Assembly (NCBI RefSeq): GCF_904849725.1
Contig: NC_058524.1
Span: 507,578,263 to 507,642,262 of the forward strand
DNA length: 64,000 bases
From: Hordeum vulgare subsp. vulgare
Lineage: Eukaryota > Streptophyta > Magnoliopsida > Poales > Poaceae
Direction: 5' to 3'
This document shows, piece after piece, positions 54,597 to 64,000 of this stretch. The translations under genes and the position numbers were made by a program. The notes beneath the pieces are model-generated. The model was given only the letters and a program-made list of their open reading frames with translations. It was not told the DNA's origin and made no database searches. Within the stretch, counting starts at the first letter, position 1, and every line of letters begins with the position of its first letter.

Positions 54597-56533
54597 ACCA
54601 ACTTAGGCCAAAAGCCTAAGCTTGGGGGAGTACGTGTTTCTCACTGATTTTATATTCTTGCTTACGCTTTCACTTTGTTAGTCGGTGTCCACACTTTGCC
54701 ACTGTATCATCCATGGTAGTTTATTTTCTTTCTCTCGTTTTCTTTTCGTGTGTTTGTCTAGTTTGAGAAAACCTGAAAAGATTTTCCGTTCTTATTTTGC
54801 TTGTTGGGAGCTTTTCCGTGTAAATAGTTTTCTTTTTCTTTGGGTCAAGGTATAAGACCATGGTTACAATGTTTAGTGGCTCTCGCATGCTTATCTGTTT
54901 ATCTGTTAAATAGCCATATTACCTTGTCTTCTCCTTTGTGTTTGCTTGCAGATTCCAGCTTAGTCCAATGCACGAGCACTCTTATTATTGTTCACATCAT
55001 TCGGTCGTGCAAGTGAAAGGCAATAATGACGATATATGATGAAGTGACTGAGCCTGGAAAAGCTAGTGTGAACTCGATCTATTTTGTTTTTGTAAATATG
55101 ACTAGCTCATCGTTCCTGATTCAGTTTTGTTGTGAGAGAAACATGTTTGCAATGACAACTTAGAGATCATAGTTTCTGATGCCATGCTTAATTAGCTAGG
55201 AGCTGATAATGGTTTGTCTTGGATGCCAACATGAATTTTGAGATGACTATGATGTAGTATGATAGGATGGTATCCTCCTTTGAATGATTCAAGTGGCTTG
55301 ACTTGGCACATGTTCACGCATGTAGTTGAAACAAAATCAACATAGCCTCTATGATATTCATGTTCATGGTGATTTATGTCCTACTCATGCTTGCACTCAA
55401 TATTGGTTAATCTCAGTGCATTTTGATGACTGTTGTCACTCTCTAGTTGGTCGCTTCCCAGTCTTTTGCTAGCCTTCACTTGTACTAAGCGGGAATACTG
55501 CTTGTGCATCCACTTCCATAAACCCAAAGTTGTTCCATATGAGTCCACCATACCTACCTATATGCGGTATCTACCTACCGTTCCAAGTAAATTTGCATGT
55601 GCCACTCTCTAAATCTTCAAGAAATAATCTGTTTTGCATGCCCGAACCGCTCATGTGGTGACAGGGAGCTATCAGTATCTTCCATGTTAGGCGTGTTATC
55701 CTCGATATGTGTTTATTCACTATCATTCACGAGAAAGGGGTCGGTAATTGGAATGCCCAGTTCCATGCTCAAATCGAAAAGATAATTGCAAACAAAACTC
55801 CCCTCGATTGATGTTGGTATGGACGGCACCCGAGTATTCGGCTAGTCATGGAGTGTGATTGATCGGTAGTGGGGGAGTCAAAACTTTACTTTTCTGTTTG
55901 GGAACCGCCTATAGCATGTGTAGCGTGGAAGATGGTGAGAACTCTTGGTCATTGTGTTGACAATGAATGCATGCCACCCAAAATTATTATCTCTGTTTTA
56001 AAAGCTTGAGCTCTGGCACCTCTGCAAATCAATGCTTCCCTCTGCGAAGGGCCTGTCTATTTATGTTCTTGTTGAGTCATCCTCTTCTTATAAAAGCACC
56101 AATTAGAGAGCAGCTCTGTCATTTTTATGCTTTGCTTTTAACTGTGATTGAGTATGACTGTGACTGTATCCTCTTTGCCATGAATTACAATGTTTAGTCA
56201 TCCCTTGGTCTTTGAAGGTGCTCTGCATTTATGTTTTGTGGTCTCAGAAAGAGCTAGCAAGATATCATCTGTTCACTCTGCTTCATGATTTTTTTGATTG
56301 AAGTGTTGACGTTCGAAACTCATTATTATTGCTCGCTAGTTGATTATGCCATTGATATGAGTTTACCGTGAGACCTAGATATAATTTGCTTATGTGGTTA
56401 GCTTGTGATCTTGCTGAAACTCTGGATATGAGTTAGACATAGTTGCAACAACAAGATCAAACAGAGTTCGTAAAAGTTTTTCTAATGTCTCTTTCAGTTT
56501 GTCAACTGAATTTCTTGAGGACAAGCAAGGTTT
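54597..56533 (+). other. Non-coding 3' internal region of retroelement B
   Basis: Nearly 2 kb, collinear with 6571-8495 of retroelement A in reverse. It holds a second polypurine-like motif (54618-54631). Short open frames (55597-55785, 55967-56197) are not conserved between the two elements. Confidence 0.65.
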
Positions 56534-56548
56534 TAAGCTTGGGGGAGT
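56534..56548 (+). other. Polypurine tract of retroelement B
   Basis: TAAGCTTGGGGGAGT directly before the 3' LTR. Confidence 0.85.
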
Positions 56549-58006
56549 TGATACGTCTCCGTCGTATCTACTTTTGCAAACTCTTTTGCCCTTGTTTTGG
56601 ACTCTAATTTGCATGATTTGAATGGAACTAACCCGGACTAACACTGTTTTTAGCAGAATTGCCATGGTGTTGTTTTTGCACAGAAATAAAAGTTCTCGGA
56701 ATGACCTGGAAATTTACGGGGATTTTTTGTGGAATATATAAAAAATACTGGCGCAAGAATCAACCGGAGGGGTGGAGCTGTGAGCCAACAAGCCACCAGA
56801 CGCGTACCCCTCTGGCCGCGCCTGGCAGGCTTGTGGGGCCCACAAAGCTCCACCGCCTCCAATCTCAACTCTATTTAGTCCCTTTCGGCCGGAAAAAATC
56901 CAAGAGAAGAGTTCATCGCGTTTTACGATACGGAGGCACCGCCACCTCATGTTCTTCCTCTGGAGGGCAGATCTGAAGTCCGTTCTGGGCTCCGGAGAGG
57001 GGAGATCGTCGCCATCGTCATCACCAACCATCCTTCATCGCCAATTCCATGATGCTCTTCACCGTTCGTGAGTAATCTCGTCGTAGGCTTGCTGGACGGT
57101 GATGGGTTGGATGAGATCTATCATGTAATCGAGTTAGTTTTGACAGGGATTGATCCCTAGTATCCACTATGTTCTGAGATTGATGTTGCTACTACTTTGC
57201 CATGCTTAATGCTTGTCACTAGGGCCCGAGTGCCATGATTTCAGATCTGAACCTATTATGTTGTCGCCATTATATGTGTGTTCTTGATCCTATCTTGCAA
57301 GTTGTAGTCACCTACTATGTGTTATGACCCGGCAACCCCGGAGTGACAATAGTCGGAACCACTCCCGGAGATGACCATAGTATGAGGAGTTCATGTATTC
57401 ACCAAGTGTTAATACGTTGGTCCGATTCTTTATTGAAAGGAGAACCTTAATATCCCGTAGTTTCCACTAGGACCCCACTGCCACGGGAGGGATGGACAAT
57501 AGATGTCATGCAAGTTCTTTTCCCTAAGCACGTATGACTACATACGGAATACATGCCTACATTACATTGACGAATTGGAACTAGTTACATATCTCTCCGT
57601 GTTATAAGTGTTGGATGATGAATAACATCCGACATAATTATCCATCACCGATCCAATGCCTACGAGTTTTTCCTACTAGTCCTTGCTACGTTACTTTGCT
57701 GCTACAGTTGTCACTGCTGCTACTGTTGTCACTGCTGCTACTGTTACTCTGTTGCTACTGCTGTTACTCTGCTGCTACTAATGTCACTTTGCTGCTACTG
57801 GTTGTCGTTTCTACTGTTGCTATCACACTACTCTGCTACTGATACTTGTCTGCAGATACTAAATCTTTCAGGTGTGGTTGAATTGACAACTCAATTGCTA
57901 ATACTTGAGAATATTCTTTGGCTTCCCCTTGTGTCGAATCAATAAATTTGGGTTGAATACTCTACCCTCGAAAACTGTTGTGATCCCTTATACTTGTGGG
58001 TTATCA
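56549..58006 (+). repeat. 3' LTR of retroelement B
   Basis: 1458 bp, from TGATACGTCTCCGTCGTATC to GGGTTATCA, collinear with 49756-51196. Confidence 0.9.
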
Positions 58007-58011
58007 GCATA
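58007..58011. repeat. Target duplication of retroelement B (right)
   Basis: GCATA, identical to 49751-49755. Confidence 0.9.
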
Positions 58012-58454
58012 CTGTAAACCAAGTTTGCCTTCAACTCATTGTTTACTTGATAGAAATATGAGATGGATATAAAAGGAAATTTCATGTGTGCGCCTAACAT
58101 GGACATATAAATAAATATCGTGGTTTGGGTAGGCTTCACATCAACCATCTATGTAGAAAACTACATTTGTGTGCAAAAGAAAAAATATTTCCTAATGGTT
58201 TCATTAAAAACCACCACTATCGAAAAGTCCATGACGGGAAAATAAGCAACTGAGAAGATTACAACCAAAAGCCAAAAGTACTTCGGTATTTCAGGTATAT
58301 TACAGTCCAGAAGAGATAACCTCACAAAAATTTTAGATCACTAAAGTAAGCACAACATGAGGAAAATTCTAGATTGTGTGACTATTTATGGCCTTGTTCA
58401 TTATCTATTTACTCCTCGATGATACGTGTACACAAAACTATCTTAGATAGTTAT
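58012..58454. other. Flank between two retrotransposons, nothing recognised
   Basis: About 440 bp of AT-rich DNA without coding frame or repeat that I can identify. Confidence 0.4.
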
Positions 58455-59947
58455 TGATACGCCCATTTTGCATCATTGATTCTTACTATAATTTATCCTA
58501 CTTTAATGATATATTTCACAATATGATGACTTTCTCATGTCTTGTCTCTCTTAAACTGCAAGGAATACAAACAAAGGGGATTGCAAGACACCTAAAATCT
58601 AACATAAAAACGCCATAGAAGAGAAACTATTTCTCCGGGCTCAAACTGCAATGTGGATTTTTGGAGACTTATTTTAGAACATATGAAGATTTGTGGATCA
58701 AGAATGGACCAGAGGGGACCACCATGGGCCCACATTTTATGGTAGTGCCCCCTAGGGAGATGGGTGGCCGTGTCGGGCCCACGAGGCTCCTCTGCCGACG
58801 CCCTTTGGCTAAAATTCTAGTTTGCCCTAGAAAAAATCACAAAAAATACTCGAGACTTTTCACCGCCATATGCGAGTTGGGACTTGGATATAGCACTTTT
58901 TCTCTCTGACAAAGTGCTTCTATCGAAGAAACGTCCCTACATGAGGGGGATATCGAAGCCTTCATCATCAGCATTACTCTGCTCATCATGCGGATCATCA
59001 TTTTCATCAACATCTTCACCATTACCATCTCATCTTGAAACCCTAGTTCTTCTCTTGTGTTCAATGTTTGAATCAAACCTTAGAGTGTTTATTGTGTTGA
59101 TTACATCTTATTGTTGATGCTTGTTGGTTTAATTGTTGGAAGATTGTTATGTTCAGATTGTTAATCATATATGTACACCCACTAGTCATGATCCGTATGA
59201 TGAGTTGTCAGTAGTTACATTAGTACTTGAGGACATGGGAGAAGTCTTGTTGCTAGTAATCATGTGAAGTTGGCTACCGGTCAATGCTCTGATGATATGT
59301 TATGTTGTCCTTCCTCTAGTGGTGTTATGTAAAACATAAACTACGTGACACTTCACCATCTTTGGGCATAAGGAAAGGCATTGTGGAATTAGTTTGTAGA
59401 TGATGGGTTGGAGGAGTGATAGAAATCCAAACCCTATTTTGTGAATTATTCTGTAAGGGGCTGTTTTGGATCCAACTGTTTAATGTTATGGTTAGATTTA
59501 TTTTAATTACTCTCTTCTAGTTGTGGATTCTTGCATGAAGGTTATAATCAGAAGTAGGTATTTTTTTTCATGTCAGGACAACACCTTAGATTTTGTTCGC
59601 CCACATAACACTTACAATAGCAATAAACGGTAAATTACTATATCATGGTGAAAGTAACTTTTTGAGATTCCTATGTGTCCTCGGGAGCATTTTATTCACT
59701 ATAAGAAACACCTTAGGCTTGTCCTTAGAACAATTAAGGACTCGGCCACTTGCTGCACTTTGCCACTATTGTTACTCGCGACCTTTTTACTCTTTATCTC
59801 ACTATCTAACTATCTATCAATACTATCCTCCACCCGATGTGGCGAGAGCTTGCTGAAAACAGCTTGTCAATTCTTTCTGCTCGTCATTGGGTTGGGCAAT
59901 CTTACTTTTCAAAAGGTCTACGATTGATCCCTTATATTTGTGGGTCA
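58455..59947 (+). repeat. 5' LTR of the decayed Gypsy element
   Basis: Starts TGATACGCCCATTTTGCATC and ends TTTGTGGGTCA, about 1493 bp. The terminal CA and the primer site 14 bases on fix the end. Confidence 0.75.
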
Positions 59948-59961
59948 TTAAGACTATTTAT

Positions 59962-59979
59962 TAGCGTCGTTGCTAGGGA
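59962..59979 (+). other. Decayed primer-binding site
   Basis: TAGCGTCGTTGCTAGGGA matches the tRNA-Asp complement with four changes. Confidence 0.65.
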
Positions 59980-60042
59980 GAGAATAACTCTTGGTAAGGA
60001 AATTGTTATCGTATGTATTGATTTTTATTATCACTTGTTATT

Positions 60043-61010
60043 ATGGGAAACAATCCTTTGAGAACCTTGTTTGGGGTGACACCACCACGTGCCCAATTGG
60101 CAAGAGAAGATCCCCTACCTATTTAAATATAAATTATGAAATTCCTCTTGGTATTCTAGAACAATTGCATACTAGCAGTTATGAAAGAGATGGAAGAGTT
60201 CATCCTGATATGCACTTGCTTGTTATAGATTAACTGTGTGGATTATTTAAGATTGCGGGTTTATTAGGGGATGACGTTAATAAGAAGTTATTCCTTTTAT
60301 TATTATAAGGGAAACTACAGGCATGGTTCATATTATTGGATAATCCGTGCTCATGGGCATGAAAATTGTTGAAACTAGAGCTCCATAATAAAACTTATCC
60401 TATGCATGTGGTTCATAATGATCGAAATTTTACATATAATGTTGGCTTAGTGATGGAGAAAGTATCACTCAATCTTGAAGGAGGATTAAAGACTTAATGC
60501 TCAAATGACCTAATCATGAGCTCTCGAGAGATATTATGTTCATAGTTTTTATGATACGATTTCTCTTCACGATAAGAAAATGCTTGATTAATTTCAAATT
60601 GTATCTTATTGAAAGAATTAGACGCAATGTTGCAGATTGGGAGTCGACAAAGGTAAATAGTCATGTATAAATCTTGAATATGATGTGTTAAGTCTTTTGT
60701 TGAACTTGATGTTTTTCATGAGCTTAGTGCAAAATATGGACTTGATTCCGAGATAGTTGTTAATTTATGTAAATCTTTTGGTTCCCATATTTATCTCCCC
60801 AAGGACAAAGGGTTTTAATAGGATGAACCCATTAAAGATATTTGTCTTTGAATTGTCATTGCTAATACTTAAAGACATGCTTATTTTGTTAATCCTATTG
60901 TGCCTCCTGCTTATATTGAAAAGGCACATTTACTTGTTAGAATTAAGGAGCACTCTAGGTTATGGTTAATAGAAGTCATAGTAAGGCACCTAAACATGTA
61001 AAAATTTTAA
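60043..61010 (+). pseudogene. gag remnant of the decayed element
   Basis: Begins MGNNPLRTLFGVTPPRAQLA and, after a frame shift near 60110, continues NINYEIPLGILEQLHTSSYE and, past a stop, LCGLFKIAGLLGDDVNKKLF and LQAWFILLDNPCSWA, which match the gag core of Athila-type elements. Several stops and frame shifts follow. No function. Confidence 0.65.
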
Positions 61011-61317
61011 AGTTGAACCTTGAATAGCCATGGTTAAAGATCTTTTTGTTGAAAATGCTGATGTGCATGTCATCTAGTTTTTGAGGAAGCTTCTAGAATT
61101 TCTAAACAACATAAATATGAAAGATATAAAAATGTTAGAGTTGTTGGCACACATGTTGATTCTATTATGATTGGTGATCAATGGTATCATAGTTATTGGG
61201 TGCGTAATTAAAGATTTGGAGAAAGATAACAACCTTTCATCACAATTTGAAGCAAAGGTTGTTAGTTGAAAATTCAATTGTAGATCATGTTGTTGAGGTA
61301 GAACAAGCTATGTATGT

Positions 61318-61602
61318 GATATGGGTGCTAGTGTAAGCGTTATTATTTTCTCTCTCTATCAAGAAGTAATGCATGTTATTTCCCTTGTTGACATGGAAGA
61401 GACTGATGCTACTATTAAACTTTCAAATAGGGAAACTATTCTATCTCTTGGGATTGTTAGAGATGTTAAGGTCATTTGTGCTAAGGTCAAGTATCCTACT
61501 AATTTCTCACTACTTGGATCTCAACAAGATATATTTTATCCCATCATATTTGGTAGATACTTCTTAAATAATGTTGATGTCGCAATTGATTGTGTTAAAT
61601 AA
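61318..61602 (+). pseudogene. Retroviral-type aspartic protease remnant
   Basis: DMGASVSVIIFSLYQEVM, then LSNRETILSLGIVRDVKVI and IFGRYFLNNVDVAIDC, the order seen in Gypsy gag-pol proteases. The catalytic Asp of DMGAS is kept, unlike in retroelement A. It is isolated by stops on both sides (frame open 61321-61602). Confidence 0.75.
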
Positions 61603-62129
61603 AAAATTTAATGTTAAGTTTGGTGATAAATCTCATGAATTCAATTTTTCTAAGTTCACTAAACAATATCATGCTAAAGATTTATCTCACTAGGATGTAA
61701 TTGTTAGTCGTGTTTCTATTGTTTTACCTCCAAGTGATCCTCTAGAGCAATACTTATTATAACATGATAATGATATGAATATGCATGTAAGGAATGAAAT
61801 ATATGATATTTTCTTTAGGTAAGAACCTCTTCTTAAACATAGTTGGCGTGTTCAAATCTTGGGATATCCTCGAACACTAAGGGTGATCTTGTGTTTGAAT
61901 TAAAGAAACTCCATAATACACTAAAATATGTTGTTTATGATGAAAACAAAATATATCATGTTATTATCAATTCAAAACTTTCAGTACCCAAAGAAACGAG
62001 ATAGTTTAAAACTCTAAGGAAGCACCATGTTGCAATTGGATATACTCAGGATGATCTCAAGGCCATCAACCCAAGTATGTGCCAACACAAAACTCATATG
62101 GAGTGTGATGTTCAACCAATTGTCGATCA

Positions 62130-63428
62130 TCAACATTGACTAACCCAAAAATGAAGGAAGTGGTAAGAAATTAAATATTAAAGCTTTTGGAAGCTGGTAC
62201 AATTTGTCCTATAGCTGACAGTAGATGGGCGAGTCCTATTGTCTCTCACAAAGGTGGATCATGTTGTTTCTAATGATAAAAATGAAGTTATCCCGCAATG
62301 GGTTGTCACTCGTTATAAGATGGTTCTATATTTGAGAAAATTAAATAAGGCCACTACTAAAGATCATTATTCTTTCCTTTTATTGTAGAAATGTTAGAAA
62401 TTTTATCTAAGAACACATATTTTTTATTTCTTGTCGGTTATTTTGGTTGTCCCATTTACCTGTTCATCTTGAGGATTAAGAGAAAACTACATTACTTGTT
62501 CTTTTGGAAAATTTGCTTATATACATATTCCTCTTGGTTTATGCAAGGCACGTGCTAAATTTCAAACATGTATGACTGCTCTATGTTCTAACTTCCGTGA
62601 GAAAATTGTTGAAGTTTTCATGGGTGATTTCACCGTCGATGGGACTTCTTTTGATGAATGTCAGCACGATATTTAAAATTTTTTGCACACATGCAAGGAA
62701 ACCAGCCTTGTCTTGAACTGGGAGAAGTGTCACTTGGCTATAAACAATGGTATAGTCCTTTTTAGTAAGTTGTGTTAAGAGTCATCAAAGTAGATAAAGT
62801 TAAGGTGTATGTCGTTGAGAAAATGCCACCTATACATATCAAAGGTATAAGAATTTTCTTGGTCAAGCTGGTTTTTATAGAAGGTTCATTAAGGACTTTT
62901 CTGAAACATCTAGGAATCTTAATAATCTTCTGCAAAAAACATGTTCCATTTGTTTTTTATGATGATTGTGTGTAAGGCTTTGATATTCTTGAGAAATCTT
63001 TGACTTCCGCTCCAATTGTTCAACCACCTCATTGGAATTAACACTTGGCAATTATGTGTGATGCTATTGACTATGATGAAGGGGTTATCCTTTGTCAAAG
63101 AGTTGATAAGAAATTAAATGTTCTCCATTATGCTAGTAAGAGTTTGGACAGTGCCTAGAAAAATTATGTTGCTACTTAGAAAGAAATTTTAGCAGTTGTG
63201 TTTGCTTGTGATAAGTTTAGATCTTACATTGTTGAATCTAAAGAAACTATTCAAACTAATCATGCTTCTATCAAATACCTTATGGATAAGAAAGATGCTA
63301 AGCCTGAGTTTGAGTTGCATATTATTGATAGAAAGGGCACTGAAAATCATGTAGCTTGTAATTTTTCTAAGATGGAAACTATTATTGATGACCAAGTTCC
63401 TATTAATGATAGATTTTCTGATAAGTAA
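62130..63428 (+). pseudogene. Reverse transcriptase and RNase H remnant
   Basis: Fragments in order: LLEAGTICPIADSRWASPIV (RT entry), LRKLNKATTKDHYSFPF, MTALCSNFREKIVEVFMGDF with the expected catalytic FMDD read as FMGD (near 62620), SLVLNWEKCHLAI; then RNase H LAIMCDAIDYDEGVILCQR, ILAVVFACDKFRSYIVESK and IIDRKGTENHVACNFSKM (ends 63428). About ten residues normally found between KPxx and the final DRKGTEN block are deleted. Many stops. Clearly dead. Confidence 0.8.
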
Positions 63429-63811
63429 TTGGTTGTTATTAATGCTTCCACTCATGATAATCCTTGGTGTGATGATTATGCAAATTACACTATTGTTGAA
63501 TATCTGCCACCTAAGTTTGCATACCAACAAAAGAATAAAAAATCTTATTTAACTTAAGACATTACTATTGGGATGACCCACATTTATAGAAAGGAGTAGA
63601 TGGTATTATTAGACGTTGAACAGTTGAGCATGAGCAGGCAAAATCTTCAGGCACTGCCACTCAGGTCCATATGAAGGGCACCATGCTGGATACCAAACTA
63701 CAAACAAGGTATAACAAACAAGTTTTTATTAGCCCACTCTTTTTGGAGATGATAGTAAGTTTATCCTTTCTTGGGATGAATGTCAAAGAGTTGGAAATAT
63801 TGGTAGACGAA
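63429..63811 (+). pseudogene. Integrase N-terminal remnant
   Basis: After an acidic linker, fragments resembling the integrase HHCC finger are visible, the clearest being DECQRVGNIGRR just before 63811, where an LTR interrupts. The catalytic core is absent. Confidence 0.6.
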
Positions 63812-64000
63812 TAATAGGTCTCCAATGTATCTATAATTTTTTGTTGTTCCATGCTATTATATTACAAATATCACATGCTTTATGTACTATTGTATATTGT
63901 TCTTGTGGACTAACCTATTAACTTAGGGCCCATTGCAATTTTCTATTTTTTTGCCTATTTGTATGTTTCTGAGAAAAACCATACCGAATGAAGCCCAAAC
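63812..64000 (+). repeat. Start of another LTR, cut by the window end
   Basis: TAATAGGTCTCCAATGTATC is a decayed form of the TGATACGTCTCCAACGTATC start of the LTR at 1689, and the following ~180 bases stay similar (GGGACTAACCTATTAAC is nearly kept). It interrupts the integrase remnant. Confidence 0.7.

Larger units (their letters stand above)
49756..58006 (+). mobile_element. Retroelement B: complete non-autonomous Gypsy (Athila-like) element, 8251 bp
   Basis: Two LTRs (49756-51196 and 56549-58006) beginning TGATACGTC and ending GGGTTATCA, an exact GCATA target duplication, a tRNA-Asp-type primer site, a polypurine tract, gag and an Athila-ORF-like gene. It lacks protease, reverse transcriptase, RNase H and integrase. 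A hand alignment of the first ~375 bases of the LTRs shows about 30 differences (near 8%), implying an old insertion of the order of a few million years under usual grass LTR rates. The LTR ends differ from those of retroelement A although the internal regions are collinear. Confidence 0.92.
58455..63811 (+). mobile_element. Decayed Gypsy (Athila-like) retrotransposon with pol remnants
   Basis: 5' LTR (58455-59947), primer site, gag, protease, reverse transcriptase, RNase H and the beginning of integrase can be followed on the plus strand, all riddled with stops and frame shifts. At 63811 it is cut inside the integrase zinc-binding region by another LTR. Unlike retroelements A and B it retains pol-derived sequence, so its lineage was once autonomous. 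Confidence 0.85.

Noticed and set aside
1..64000. tRNA, rRNA or microRNA genes
   Set aside because: No cloverleaf, rRNA segment or plausible miRNA precursor with a conserved mature sequence was recognised; the tRNA-like strings are primer-binding sites.

Overview
The window is repeat-dense nuclear DNA from a large-genome grass, most likely a Triticeae species (wheat, Aegilops, barley or rye group). The evidence is the LTR termini starting TGATACG, the tRNA-Asp-type primer-binding sites next to Athila-like gag/protease, several CACTA transposons with TNP2-type and Transposase_24-type genes, and a PIF/Harbinger-like element carrying an AP2 gene. I cannot name the species, and TE family names are deliberately avoided where I could not verify them. 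About 98% of the window is mobile DNA or decayed flanks. Only one clear host gene is seen, an intronless DUF4408/DUF761 gene at 46883-47617 (minus).

Layout. 1-3174: tail and 3' LTR of a retrotransposon that begins before the window. 3175-4920: decayed Transposase_24 gene of a CACTA element (minus). 4921-9587: 3' half of a minus-strand Gypsy element (retroelement A). 9588-31662: a CACTA of about 22 kb (CACTA-1) holding a 1-kb hAT insertion with an exact 8-bp target duplication, a C-rich minisatellite, a TNP2 pseudogene, a nine-exon Transposase_24 gene with a single internal stop, and an 11-kb array of about 25 tandem units of ~437 bp. Each unit is a purine tract followed by a pyrimidine tract, i.e. 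a long potential hairpin. 31663-37784: 5' half of a retroelement A copy (minus). 37785-45009: truncated second CACTA (CACTA-2, minus) with seven ~333-bp tandem repeats and a TNP2 pseudogene. 45010-45874: unassigned, with a cluster of TGTGACGCC-like motifs. 45875-46578: ~700-bp fold-back element. 46883-47617: the host gene. 47712-48908: PIF/Harbinger-like element with a TAA target duplication, carrying an AP2 gene, inserted between the TATA-like box and the start codon of the host gene. 49756-58006: complete Gypsy element (retroelement B) with an exact 5-bp target duplication. 58455-63811: decayed Athila-like element with gag, protease, RT, RNase H and an integrase start. 63812-64000: start of another LTR.

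How things fit together. Retroelements A and B are relatives that keep gag and a downstream Athila-ORF-like gene but lack reverse transcriptase, RNase H and integrase, so they look like a non-autonomous lineage dependent on helper elements. CACTA-1 encodes both proteins typical of its superfamily and has dense TTTGCCGTC subterminal repeats that such proteins would be expected to bind, but its right end is broken and is fused to a retroelement segment that also occurs on its left side. The most striking structures are the hairpin array in CACTA-1 and the AP2-bearing transposon lodged in the promoter/leader of the only host gene.
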